The position numbers and the translations under genes are program-made. The notes beneath the pieces are model-generated. The model did no database searches. It saw nothing but the letters and a program-made list of their open reading frames with translations, and had not been told where the DNA came from. Shown here in pieces: positions 8,869-16,708 of a stretch of DNA of 64,000 bases (positions are counted from its first letter, which is position 1; every line of letters starts with the position of its first letter). The DNA is from Clostridiales bacterium (GTDB lineage Bacteria > Bacillota > Clostridia > Saccharofermentanales > DTU023): NCBI GenBank assembly GCA_004556925.1, contig SFFI01000002.1, positions 62,001 to 126,000 on the forward strand. Reading direction: 5' to 3'.

Positions 8869-8900
8869 AGCACCGTCGGCTCTGCCGGCGGTGCTTTTTA
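8869..8900 (+). terminator. Terminator of the radical SAM gene
   Basis: A 12-bp stem AGCACCGTCGGC/GCCGGCGGTGCT (one T-G pair) with loop TCT is followed by TTTTT. Confidence 0.92.
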
Positions 8901-9035
8901 ATAGCAAAATAAAAGGTGAGTTATTGCTAAATTTAGGGATTACTGAACACTAAAGGCTCACTATACTGAGGTCACTCCAAAAATGATGGATGACGCCATC
9001 AGGTATATGGAAGCTACTTAGAAGATTTGTATTAA

Positions 9036-9059
9036 ATTGCTACCAAAATTGCTACCAAA
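9036..9059. repeat. Tandem 12-bp direct repeat near tRNA genes
   Basis: ATTGCTACCAAA occurs twice in succession in the otherwise featureless gap 8901-9087. On the minus strand the frame reads FGSNFGSN and then stops 12 bases past 9036. This is reminiscent of the tails of some tyrosine integrases, but no other integrase sequence is present. Confidence 0.5.
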
Positions 9060-9087
9060 GCAAAAAATATACAAGACTTGTATAAAA

Positions 9088-9124
9088 AGAAAAACCCCGT
9101 AAGTACTGAACCTACGGGATTTTT
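9088..9124 (-). terminator. Terminator downstream of tRNA-Thr
   Basis: The minus strand reads a CCCGTA/TACGGG stem with internal mismatch flanked by A5 and T5 runs, continuing into TTTTTCTTTTT. It follows the tRNA-Thr 3' end directly. The A/T symmetry could also let it act on the plus strand. Confidence 0.8.
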
Positions 9125-9128
9125 CATT

Positions 9129-9203
9129 TGGAGCCGAAGGTGGGAATCGAACCCACGACCTATTCATTACGAGTGAATTGCTCTACCCCTGAGCCACTTC
9201 GGC
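9129..9203 (-). tRNA. tRNA-Thr (anticodon CGT)
   Basis: Acceptor GCCGAAG/CTTCGGC, D-arm GCTCAGGGGTAGAGC, anticodon stem-loop TTCACTCGTAATGAA with anticodon CGT (reads ACG), T-arm GTGGGTTCGATTCCCAC, discriminator T and an encoded CCA. Confidence 0.96.
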
Positions 9204-9214
9204 GGCTAGTTGGA

Positions 9215-9243
9215 AATATAGCAGGGCTGCTTATCTTTGTCAA
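9215..9243 (-). promoter_or_regulatory. Promoter of tRNA-Thr
   Basis: The minus strand has consensus TTGACA (9238-9243), 17 bp, then TATATT (9215-9220), placing the start a few bases before the tRNA. The -35 box is embedded in the T tract of the tRNA-Pro terminator. Confidence 0.75.
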
Positions 9244-9273
9244 AAAAATGGGGGCTGCGAATTGGCAACCCCC
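9242..9273 (-). terminator. Terminator of tRNA-Pro
   Basis: On the minus strand a stem of GGGGG...TGC with GCA...CCCCC and a short loop is followed by ATTTTTTT. It separates the two tRNA genes into single transcription units. Confidence 0.85.
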
Positions 9274-9278
9274 GCGTT

Positions 9279-9354
9279 TGGTCGGAGTGACTAGACTTGA
9301 ACTAGCGACCTCTTGCACCCCAAGCAAGCACTCTACCACCTGAGCTACACCCCG
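9279..9354 (-). tRNA. tRNA-Pro (anticodon GGG)
   Basis: Acceptor CGGGGTG/CACTCCG (one G-T pair), D-arm, anticodon stem CTTGC/GCAAG with loop TTGGGGT giving anticodon GGG (reads CCC and CCU), T-arm with GTTCAAGTC, discriminator A and an encoded CCA. Confidence 0.95.
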
Positions 9355-9367
9355 GAACGCTTTATCC

Positions 9368-9395
9368 ATTATAAGGAAAAAACGCTGTGTGTCAA
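9368..9395 (-). promoter_or_regulatory. Promoter of tRNA-Pro
   Basis: On the minus strand consensus TTGACA (9390-9395) and TATAAT (9368-9373) are separated by 16 bp, directly upstream of the tRNA. Confidence 0.78.
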
Positions 9396-9466
9396 ATGTT
9401 TTCTAAAAATACTGTTCACGCCCAGTGTCCAAAGCGCAAAACCCCTGGAATCAGGGACTCATCCGC

Positions 9467-12304
9467 CTAGTCTTGAGCTTCCTGGTCAGATTTCATATGG
9501 CAATTTTTGTACTTCTTGCCCGAACCACACCAACAAGGGTCATTACGGCCTGGCAAGACTTTCTTAACGACAGGTGCCTGTTTAGCTGCGCCTGCCTGGG
9601 CAGCCTGGGCAGCTCGTGCATTCATTTGGCTTCTAGCCTGGTCGACTGCAGTGCCTTCACCCTTTTTGCCAGAGGAAAGCTCTTGCTTACGGTTTTGGGC
9701 CTTGGCAGCCTCAGGATCGTAAAGCTGGGCACGCATGATCAACCGGATGGAATCTTCCTGGATTGCTTGGTTCATGGCTTCAAACATTTCAAAGCCTTCT
9801 TTACGGTAAGCAATGAGTGGATCTTGCTGGCCATAGGCCCGCATGCCAATAGCGTCCCGGAGGGCGTCCATGGCATCAATATGATCCATCCAATGATTGT
9901 CTACTACAGAGAGTAAAACGTAACGCTCAGCCTCACGGAGGTGCTCAGCTGAACCAAAGACTTGTGCCCTCTTCTCCAAAGTTTGCCGGGCCTGGGCTTG
10001 AAGTTCAGCCAGGAACTCTGATGGGACTAGCTTAGTCTGACTGTTGAGCTGGTTTAAGATGGGAAGATCTCCTAAGAGGTCTTCCAGACTGGCTTTAAGC
10101 GCTGGTATATCCCATGCACTATGCGCACCATGCTCCCCTTCTGCTAGATACATGTTGACCTGACTAGCAATGAGATTGTCTAGCGTCCTTAAATAATAGT
10201 CATGCAGGTCTTTACCATCGAGCACATCACGACGCTGGCGGTAAATCAGCTCACGTTGCTGATTCATAACGTCATCGTATTGCAGGACAGACTTACGGAT
10301 TGCAAAGTTTTGCCCCTCCACCTTGCGCTGGGCAGATTCAATCGCCTTCGTCAGCATAGAGTGGTTAATCTCCATATCGTCTTCCACGCCCAGACTTTCA
10401 AAGAGGCTGTGCAGGCGTTCCCCCCCAAAGAGACGGAGAAGGTCGTCTTGCAAGGACAGGTAGAATTTACTAGTACCTGGGTCGCCCTGGCGGCCAGCAC
10501 GACCACGCAACTGATTGTCAATCCGGCGAGACTCGTGGCGTTCCGTACCCATAATACAAAGGCCACCAGCTGCGATAACTTGTGCCTTTTCCCTATCAGT
10601 CTCAACCGCATAAGCCGTCTTGAGTTCTTGGAAACGCTGTCTGGCCTTGAGGACCTCCTCGTCATCCGTCTCATTGTAAGCATCTGCTTCTTCAATCAGT
10701 TCTTCGGAAAGACCTTCCTTCCGCATGGCCTGTTTGGCCAAGTGTTCAGGATTGCCGCCCAACATAATGTCGGTACCACGGCCTGCCATGTTGGTCGCGA
10801 TGGTGATCGCTCCCAGCCGACCAGCTTGCGAGATAATTTCAGCCTCTTGCGCGTGGTGCTTGGCATTGAGCACGTTATGCGGTAAGCCTGCTTTGCGGAA
10901 GGCACTAGAGAAATATTCACTGGATTCCACGGATACTGTACCAACCAGTACAGGTTGTCCCGTTGCGTGCACCTCAGCTACATCATGGATCAAGCGGTGT
11001 AGCTTGCCCTCCTTGGTCTTATAGACCGCGTCATCAAGGTCTTGACGGATTAAGGGTTTATTGGTCGGAATGGTCACCACGTCTAAACGGTAAATCGTTT
11101 TAAATTCATCCTCTTCTGTCAGGGCTGTACCCGTCATCCCCGAGAGTTTTTGGTACATGCGGAAGTAATTCTGGAAGGTTATCGTCGCCAGGGTCTTGCT
11201 TTCACGGCGGACGTTAACCCCTTCCTTAGCCTCAATGGCCTGGTGCAAGCCATTGCTGTATCGTCTACCTTCCATGAGCCGGCCCGTGAAGTCGTCTACA
11301 ATGACAATTTCTCCATCCTGCACGACGTAGTCTCTATCCCTTTGCATAGTACCATTGGCTTTGAGGGCATTATTGATGTGGTGGTTAATCTGGTAATTGC
11401 TTTGGTCGGCTAAGTTATCCAGCTTAAAAAAGCTTTCCGCTTTACGGATACCCTTCTTCGTCAATACCGCTGTTTTCGCCTTTTCATCTACAATGTAATC
11501 GGCATCTCCTTCCAACTCATCAGATTCCTCAAAGTCCATCTTAGTATCCACCTGACGGAAGACCTTCACTTTAAGTCGAGATACAAAATCTTGGGCCAGC
11601 TTGTAATTTTCAGAAGACTCCTCCCCTGAACCTGAGATAATCAAGGGGGTACGGGCCTCGTCAATTAAAATCGAGTCTACCTCGTCTACAATGGCAAAGT
11701 TCAGCGGCCTCTGTACCAGCTTGTCTAGTTCTGTAACCATGTTATCCCGCAGGTAATCAAAGCCAAATTCGTTATTTGTGCCGTAAGTGATATCAGCGGC
11801 ATATGAGGTCCGCCGTTCCTGGCTGGACTTGCCATGGATAATAAGGCCCACATCCATGCCCAAATACCGATAGACCTTGCCCATCCATTCGGAGTCACGC
11901 TTAGCCAGGTAATCGTTTACGGTTACGACGTGCACGCCCTTACCCGGGAGGGCATTCAAATAAACAGGCAGAGTTGCCACCAGGGTCTTCCCTTCACCTG
12001 TTTTCATTTCAGCAATCCGGCCTTGGTGCAGGATGATGCCGCCAATGAGCTGCACATCAAAATGCTTCATGCCCAGAACTCGATAGGAGGCCTCTTTAAC
12101 CGTTGCAAAGGCTTCTGGCAGGATGTCATCAAGACTTCTACCACGGTCAATTTCCTGGCGGAAGCGGGCAGTTTCTGCTTTGAGCTCCTGCTCTGAGAGT
12201 CCAGCATAGTGGCTTTCCAAATGATTGGTTGCCTGAATAAGGGGTTTAATTTTTTTAATTTCTCTAGAAGAAGAGGTACCAAATAAAGTACGCAATAAGC
12301 TCAT
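9467..12304 (-). CDS. secA: Preprotein translocase ATPase SecA
   Basis: Motor ATPase that drives unfolded preproteins through SecYEG. The 945-residue protein has NBD1 with EMKTGEGKTL (Walker A) and VDEVDSILIDEARTPLI. The preprotein-crosslinking domain follows, then NBD2 with ATNMAGRGTDI and the arginine-finger region ESRRIDNQLRGRAGRQGD, and a scaffold/wing region. The C-terminal SEC-C zinc motif GRNDPCWCGSGKKYKNCH is present; it binds SecB or ribosomes in other species. It is the only secA seen here, and its length matches housekeeping SecA1. A small CCCTG/CAGGG hairpin followed by GTTTT near 9442-9458 may terminate the transcript. Confidence 0.98.
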   Translation of the reverse strand: MSLLRTLFGTSSSREIKKIKPLIQATNHLESHYAGLSEQELKAETARFRQEIDRGRSLDDILPEAFATVKEASYRVLGMKHFDVQLIGGIILHQGRIAEMKTGEGKTLVATLPVYLNALPGKGVHVVTVNDYLAKRDSEWMGKVYRYLGMDVGLIIHGKSSQERRTSYAADITYGTNNEFGFDYLRDNMVTELDKLVQRPLNFAIVDEVDSILIDEARTPLIISGSGEESSENYKLAQDFVSRLKVKVFRQVDTKMDFEESDELEGDADYIVDEKAKTAVLTKKGIRKAESFFKLDNLADQSNYQINHHINNALKANGTMQRDRDYVVQDGEIVIVDDFTGRLMEGRRYSNGLHQAIEAKEGVNVRRESKTLATITFQNYFRMYQKLSGMTGTALTEEDEFKTIYRLDVVTIPTNKPLIRQDLDDAVYKTKEGKLHRLIHDVAEVHATGQPVLVGTVSVESSEYFSSAFRKAGLPHNVLNAKHHAQEAEIISQAGRLGAITIATNMAGRGTDIMLGGNPEHLAKQAMRKEGLSEELIEEADAYNETDDEEVLKARQRFQELKTAYAVETDREKAQVIAAGGLCIMGTERHESRRIDNQLRGRAGRQGDPGTSKFYLSLQDDLLRLFGGERLHSLFESLGVEDDMEINHSMLTKAIESAQRKVEGQNFAIRKSVLQYDDVMNQQRELIYRQRRDVLDGKDLHDYYLRTLDNLIASQVNMYLAEGEHGAHSAWDIPALKASLEDLLGDLPILNQLNSQTKLVPSEFLAELQAQARQTLEKRAQVFGSAEHLREAERYVLLSVVDNHWMDHIDAMDALRDAIGMRAYGQQDPLIAYRKEGFEMFEAMNQAIQEDSIRLIMRAQLYDPEAAKAQNRKQELSSGKKGEGTAVDQARSQMNARAAQAAQAGAAKQAPVVKKVLPGRNDPCWCGSGKKYKNCHMKSDQEAQD

Positions 12305-12470
12305 GGTGTAATCCTTCTTGTTTATAGCTCAGTTAATCATACCTTAAGCCTGTCGAGATTGCTATCAATTTCCGTATGCAAGAGGAGTCCTGCCCTCAAA
12401 TTGTCCCAGGCAAGACAAGCACACAGCTATTTATCCCAAGCCCGCTTTAGCACGGAAATACTGCTTCACT

Positions 12471-13478
12471 TTAACTGGCGTATCGCGAAGACCAACCCCG
12501 TAACTTGACTTCCAGCTTGACCCCTTGCATGGCGGCAAGGGCTTCAAGCCTATCCCAATAGGCACGATCGTAATATGTGGGACTATTCTCTGGAATGACC
12601 AGGACGAGACTCTTGCTCACAATATCGCCTGGGTTAATCGTCGGCATCGTTTGCGATTTACTCTCATGGCTATGAAAGGCCGCTAACCGTTGAATCTGTT
12701 CTTTGACTTGCTCAAAGGTATAAGCGCTGTCTTGATAGCTAGGGGCTGTCAGATCCATAGACTTTATGGACTTGGCCACACCTGCATGGTAGTAGGCGAT
12801 CACAGGGAAATTAAAGGGTAAATTTCCTCCCTCCTTGTCGCGGAAATAACGTCCCCGGCTAAAATTGTCTGCAGACCAAATATTATCATCTTCTTTCTTA
12901 TGGTCCTCCTCTCCTGCACGCACCTCTTCTCCAGGCAAGCGTTGGGACCAGAGGGGCACTAAGGCCGTAAACTCCTCCTTGTATTCACCAAAGAGCGTAG
13001 GGATGCTAAAGAACACCGTGAGGCTAAGACTTTTGCCACCCGTCCCCCAGTGTAAAGACAGCTGCCGTTGATGGCGCAGAACTGGAAATCCTCCGCTAGC
13101 AGTCTTTCGCTCCAACCAGCCATCCATCCTTCTCTCTAAAAAAGGCCCCAAAAACCAAGAAGAAGCATAATCCCCCGCCAGAGAACTTAGTTGTGACCGG
13201 TCCTCACCTTGCAAAATGTTATCTAGGATTTCCTTGGCTTTACCCGTGCTGGCGTCAAGGGCCTGGTCTGCAACAGGAAAGAGTACCGCCAGGTCTTCTG
13301 ACACATTTTCCAAGGCGTACCGAACTTCAAGCGCCATGAGTTTCGCATAAAATAAGAACAAAAGACTCGTTAAAAGAATCAGACAAGGTGCTAAAACCAA
13401 AGCTGCTTCCAGACTTAAGCCCGCACGAAGTTTGACTGTTTCGCGCTTTTGTCTAGTCATCAAGATAGGCAAAGTCAT
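12471..13478 (-). CDS. TadE-like prepilin-type surface protein (third gene of cluster)
   Basis: A 335-residue protein with a prepilin-like N terminus: basic residues, then RAG-LSLEAALVLAPCLILL, i.e. a possible class III leader with Glu at +4/+5 before one long hydrophobic helix. The remainder is extracytoplasmic, with a C-terminal segment (LVLVIPENSPTYYDRAYW) seen in TadE-like proteins of Clostridia. The start overlaps the previous gene by 26 bp; an ATG at 13460 that overlaps its stop codon is an alternative. Its partner genes lie upstream, but no assembly ATPase or TadB/C protein is in the window. The pseudopilin role is inferred. Confidence 0.6.
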   Translation of the reverse strand: MTLPILMTRQKRETVKLRAGLSLEAALVLAPCLILLTSLLFLFYAKLMALEVRYALENVSEDLAVLFPVADQALDASTGKAKEILDNILQGEDRSQLSSLAGDYASSWFLGPFLERRMDGWLERKTASGGFPVLRHQRQLSLHWGTGGKSLSLTVFFSIPTLFGEYKEEFTALVPLWSQRLPGEEVRAGEEDHKKEDDNIWSADNFSRGRYFRDKEGGNLPFNFPVIAYYHAGVAKSIKSMDLTAPSYQDSAYTFEQVKEQIQRLAAFHSHESKSQTMPTINPGDIVSKSLVLVIPENSPTYYDRAYWDRLEALAAMQGVKLEVKLRGWSSRYAS

Positions 13479-14946
13479 ACTGTACCTGCTGGTTATGTAT
13501 CATCAGACTAAGCTGAAGCTTGGTATAAAAAGGGCCGGGCTCTTGTTTTTTAATGAGCCTTGTTAAAGCTTTAGCCAGCTGGTCGTCTGGCTTGGTATAC
13601 ATCAACAAACGCATATAATCTCGATAATAGAATTTAACTGTGTACTGAGCAGAGGTATAGGTAGACATTGCCTCCACGGGCCAGAAAGGTAAGCCAAAAC
13701 CGTCTCTGAGCGCTTTGTAATCAGCTCTAGCCAAGTGCAGGCTGTCTGCAGCCTGCAGAAAATACTTCAGGACCTGAGGATCAATTTGCAGTTCACCTAG
13801 GCTGAGAATATTCAGAGAAGCTGACAGAAAATTAGCCCAGCTTTCATAGCGTAATTGCCTGCTAGGACTTCTCTGCCCAGCTATGTATTGAGGAATAAAG
13901 CGCATGCCTGTAATCATGGCTTCACAATATTTATTGGCCAACTTAGGCTTCTCTAAGCCAGAAGCAATTTGCTCCAATTCCAAGGGACGCTTTGAGGCCA
14001 GCTCCTCTAAGGATTCCCCTTGGGGCGTGTAAAGATAAGTCTTCGCACCTAGCTGTCGTTCATAATTCACGGCTGCAGGGAAAAAGATCTGACTGTATTC
14101 AGCCAAGTTCATAGCTTCCGTAGTCACCCCTAGGCCCTGGTCTAAAAGCTGGTCCAACTGGCCGGCCAGTTTCTCAATCATGCTGGGGGCAAAAGCCGTA
14201 TCAGCACTGACTTCGCTCGTACCCATAGCTTCATACACAGGTAGCATATAGTGCGAAAAATGCCGCAACATAGGAGCTATATAGCTAAGGCCTGCTTCCA
14301 TATCCGCCTCCGTCAAACCGTCCAACTGGTCCGGCGGGAGTTCTTCTGTAGCTGTGTTTATATCCTCCTCGCGTTCCATCTCAGCCTCAGCAGGCAGGTA
14401 GCCTTTTATCTTTCCAAGATTATTCTGGCCATCTTGGTAGAGGTCATAGGCCTTCACCTGCCCGTGCCCTTGCTGGATGGTAGCCAAAGCCCTACTTTGG
14501 CCCAGGTCTTGCCTGGATAAAGCAGCGGTCCGCATTTTTTCCACTAAATCGGCCCCCATTAACACAGGAGCACGCAACTTCATGTAGCGGTTAACTTGAT
14601 CTTGGAGCTGGTTACCTGTGTAGAGCTCCGCGTCATACCTTATGTCCAGCTGATTATCCACCAGGTCAGGGAGTTGGGCGAGGATCGCTTCCGCTTCAGC
14701 TAAATCTACCTCCTGGGGATTCACGGCCCAGAGGCCATAGTGAAGCCAAAGGGGACGTGAATAAGAAGCTAAGGCAAGCTCCCCGGAGGATTTTAGGCAA
14801 CGAATACCGTCATACTCGGTTGCACAGCGTTCAGCATAAGCCAAACCTACAAGCAGGACTAGGCACAAAGCTGGCATAAGAAGGGCAAAGAACAAGGATA
14901 CTGATCCCCTGAGCCGGATGGTTTTTGGCCCAATAAAGTTATGCAT
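13453..14946 (-). CDS. TadG/DUF5702-like membrane-anchored surface protein
   Basis: 497 residues. An N-terminal basic stretch and one hydrophobic helix (SLFFALLMPALCLVLLVGLAYAE) are followed by a long extracytoplasmic domain. In it YDGIRCLKSSGELALASYSRPLWLHYGLWAVN closely resembles the start of DUF5702 proteins found with Tad-like secretion genes in Clostridia. The central part is acidic and helical. It begins 2 bp after the stop of the 159-residue gene and overlaps the next gene, so the three are one translational unit. Exact function unknown. Confidence 0.6.
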   Translation of the reverse strand: MHNFIGPKTIRLRGSVSLFFALLMPALCLVLLVGLAYAERCATEYDGIRCLKSSGELALASYSRPLWLHYGLWAVNPQEVDLAEAEAILAQLPDLVDNQLDIRYDAELYTGNQLQDQVNRYMKLRAPVLMGADLVEKMRTAALSRQDLGQSRALATIQQGHGQVKAYDLYQDGQNNLGKIKGYLPAEAEMEREEDINTATEELPPDQLDGLTEADMEAGLSYIAPMLRHFSHYMLPVYEAMGTSEVSADTAFAPSMIEKLAGQLDQLLDQGLGVTTEAMNLAEYSQIFFPAAVNYERQLGAKTYLYTPQGESLEELASKRPLELEQIASGLEKPKLANKYCEAMITGMRFIPQYIAGQRSPSRQLRYESWANFLSASLNILSLGELQIDPQVLKYFLQAADSLHLARADYKALRDGFGLPFWPVEAMSTYTSAQYTVKFYYRDYMRLLMYTKPDDQLAKALTRLIKKQEPGPFYTKLQLSLMIHNQQVQYDFAYLDD

Positions 14947-14948
14947 AG

Positions 14949-15428
14949 CTAGGATTCCTGGCCCTGGGATAGAGTTGGCAGACCTGGTTCTGGCAAGGCG
15001 GGATACTGACTGGGGCTCGGTAGTCCTGGGTACTGGCTGGGGCTCGGCAAGGCTGGATAGGTGGGGGCCCCAGGCAGGTTTGGTAAAACCTGGCCAGGTG
15101 GTAAGGCAGGCAAATCAATAGGTGCATTTGTCTCTGTGCGGCGGCGTTCCTGGATATGAAATAAATCTTCAGCCAGCTTGATAGCCTCAAGCGCCTTCTG
15201 CGGATTAGCGGAGACATAGGGTGTTGCTTCCGATTTTTGCCGGAAAGGATTAATTTCCGTTTTTACCTGATAGAGGTCTTGGCTCTTCACCTGATAGGCA
15301 TTAATAACTTTGAGCTGCTTGGCTTCTCCCTGCACGGCTTTTAAGAAGGGAACTTCATAGGCCACAATACTTAAGCTGGAAAGTAGGGAAATGGTCAAGA
15401 CGACGGCCGCTTCAATAGATCGGGACAT
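14949..15428 (-). CDS. Small TadE-like protein with proline-rich repeat tail
   Basis: 159 residues starting after AGGAGG. The N terminus (SRSIEAAVVLTISLLSS) looks like a prepilin/TadE helix without a long leader. A charged helical middle follows. The last ~50 residues are a Pro-rich tail in which LPSPSQYP recurs with variations (LPSPSQYPGLPSPSQYPALPEPGLP-type), encoded by near-identical tandem DNA at ~14990-15060. Such a tail could extend the protein through the cell wall. First gene of the three-gene TadE/G-like set. Not recognised beyond that. Confidence 0.55.
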   Translation of the reverse strand: MSRSIEAAVVLTISLLSSLSIVAYEVPFLKAVQGEAKQLKVINAYQVKSQDLYQVKTEINPFRQKSEATPYVSANPQKALEAIKLAEDLFHIQERRRTETNAPIDLPALPPGQVLPNLPGAPTYPALPSPSQYPGLPSPSQYPALPEPGLPTLSQGQES

Positions 15429-15544
15429 AAAAAACCTCCTGGCTGGATGGGGCTAAAGCCATTATCACAGCTGGGAGGAGGCAAGGAATAGGAATCGTTC
15501 GACAAACGCCGACAGCAGCTTTCAAAACAAGCTTAGGATATTGT

Positions 15545-16195
15545 TTATGAGCGGAAATAGGGATTTTGGCGTTTTAAGTCAGCAATGGAGCAAGCAGCGC
15601 CGTGGCCCGAAAGTATGGGCATGTCTTCCGGCCAGCTTGCTAAAAGTTCTTGCAAGCGCTTGATAGACTGCTGCATGGCCAAAGGGTCTCCCGCGGTCAA
15701 ATCCGTACGTCCCACAGAGTTGCTAAAAATCGTGTCACCGGAAAAGAGGCAGAGTTCGCTAACCGGTCCCTTGGCGTCTTGATGCGTCAAAAGAAAGCAG
15801 CTGGAACCTGGGGTATGTCCGGGCGTATGATAACACCTTAAGGCATAGCCTTGGCCTAAATCAATCTGGTCCAAGTCTGTCAAGACGTGGTCTGGCCGGG
15901 GGAAAGTCCTTTTATCGGCAAAAAGTTTGGAAGCATTAGCCTCAATATCGTCCAAGAGGACAAGGTCGCCCTCCGGATAATAAAACGTAGCCCCCTCTTC
16001 CAGCCAAGATTCTATGGCCCGCAAGTGGTCATAGTGGCCATGTGTAGCGATCAGTTTGGTCACAGGTCTCTTAAAGTCCAAGGACTTATCCAGGCCAGGA
16101 TCAATCAGAACCCCGCCGGCTAAGTCTAAATAATAAGTATTGCTGTGCTTCCAAGATTCAGGGTAAATAGTCAGTAAATCTGCTAAAGAAGACAT
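15545..16195 (-). CDS. Metallo-beta-lactamase-fold hydrolase (glyoxalase II-like)
   Basis: 216 residues with the zinc motif THGHYDH at ~51-57, a distal HTPGHTPGSS, FSGDTIFSNSVGRTDL and a final SGHG, the standard order for the GloB/YcbL hydrolase group. These enzymes hydrolyse thioesters such as lactoylglutathione or related substrates; the substrate here is not known. Its ATG overlaps the stop of the methylglyoxal-synthase-like gene as TAATG, so the two are translated together. That pairing suggests an aldehyde-related role, though the partner has lost catalytic residues. Confidence 0.85.
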   Translation of the reverse strand: MSSLADLLTIYPESWKHSNTYYLDLAGGVLIDPGLDKSLDFKRPVTKLIATHGHYDHLRAIESWLEEGATFYYPEGDLVLLDDIEANASKLFADKRTFPRPDHVLTDLDQIDLGQGYALRCYHTPGHTPGSSCFLLTHQDAKGPVSELCLFSGDTIFSNSVGRTDLTAGDPLAMQQSIKRLQELLASWPEDMPILSGHGAACSIADLKRQNPYFRS

Positions 16196-16584
16196 TATTT
16201 TACAAGCTCTCTCCAGTCTAGGTCACCACGATCAATAGCCAAAATAAGAAGTTCAGCCATTGCTAAATTCGTCGCATAGGGCACATTTTGTTTATCACAG
16301 GCCCGTAGCAAGGGATTAGGTTGAGAGTAATTAGGAGCATCCTGGTCTCTCAAGTACACAATGGCATCAATTTCGTTATAGTTTACACGCGCTGCCAACT
16401 GTTCAATATTGGCTTCACTATACGTGGTCATGGTATTTATTTCTAGTTTAGTAGCCTCACTAATTAAGTGAGAAGTATTAAACATAGAGTATAGGTTCTG
16501 TCTCTGCAGAATTTGCTTATAAGCAATGCAGAAGTTAATCAGTAAATCGTATTTACGCATATCAGCCATGAGCACAATTTTCAT
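16195..16584 (-). CDS. Degenerate methylglyoxal-synthase-like protein
   Basis: 129 residues aligning along the whole MgsA/MGS fold. The frame is recognisable from LLINFCIAYKQIL, LISEATKLEINTM, EIDAIVYLRD and the strongly conserved end VPYATNLAMAELLI. The catalytic and phosphate-binding elements of E. coli MgsA are missing, however: His19 of AHD, the TGTTG phosphate loop (here SMFNTS), the GGDQQ loop with catalytic Asp71 (here EANIEQ), and the PHDPD loop with His98 and Asp101 (here YSQPN). Position after the mre/pbp2 genes is where Clostridia keep mgsA. It is therefore probably a former MgsA turned into a non-catalytic protein. A regulatory role is only a guess. Confidence 0.7.
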   Translation of the reverse strand: MKIVLMADMRKYDLLINFCIAYKQILQRQNLYSMFNTSHLISEATKLEINTMTTYSEANIEQLAARVNYNEIDAIVYLRDQDAPNYSQPNPLLRACDKQNVPYATNLAMAELLILAIDRGDLDWRELVK

Positions 16585-16708
16585 AAATGTTCCTCAACTC
16601 TCGATTTCGTATTTAGCCGTAGCCGGAGACAAAGCCTCTACTTCTTTTAGCATTATGGCAAATTATAGCGCAGAGCTTCAGAAGTTTGCAAGCAGTATGC
16701 ACAAGTCA

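Noticed and set aside
9128..9369. Open frames on both strands containing GGNRTHD/VTRLEL-like peptides
   Set aside because: These are the familiar false translations of tRNA genes; the region encodes tRNA-Thr and tRNA-Pro.
10202..10885. 227-residue plus-strand open frame inside secA
   Set aside because: Antisense shadow of a fully conserved secA segment, with no recognisable domain or ribosome site.
14939..15217. 92-residue minus-strand frame overlapping the TadE-like gene
   Set aside because: Different frame of the same proline-repeat DNA; the chosen frame has AGGAGG and a sensible N-terminal helix.
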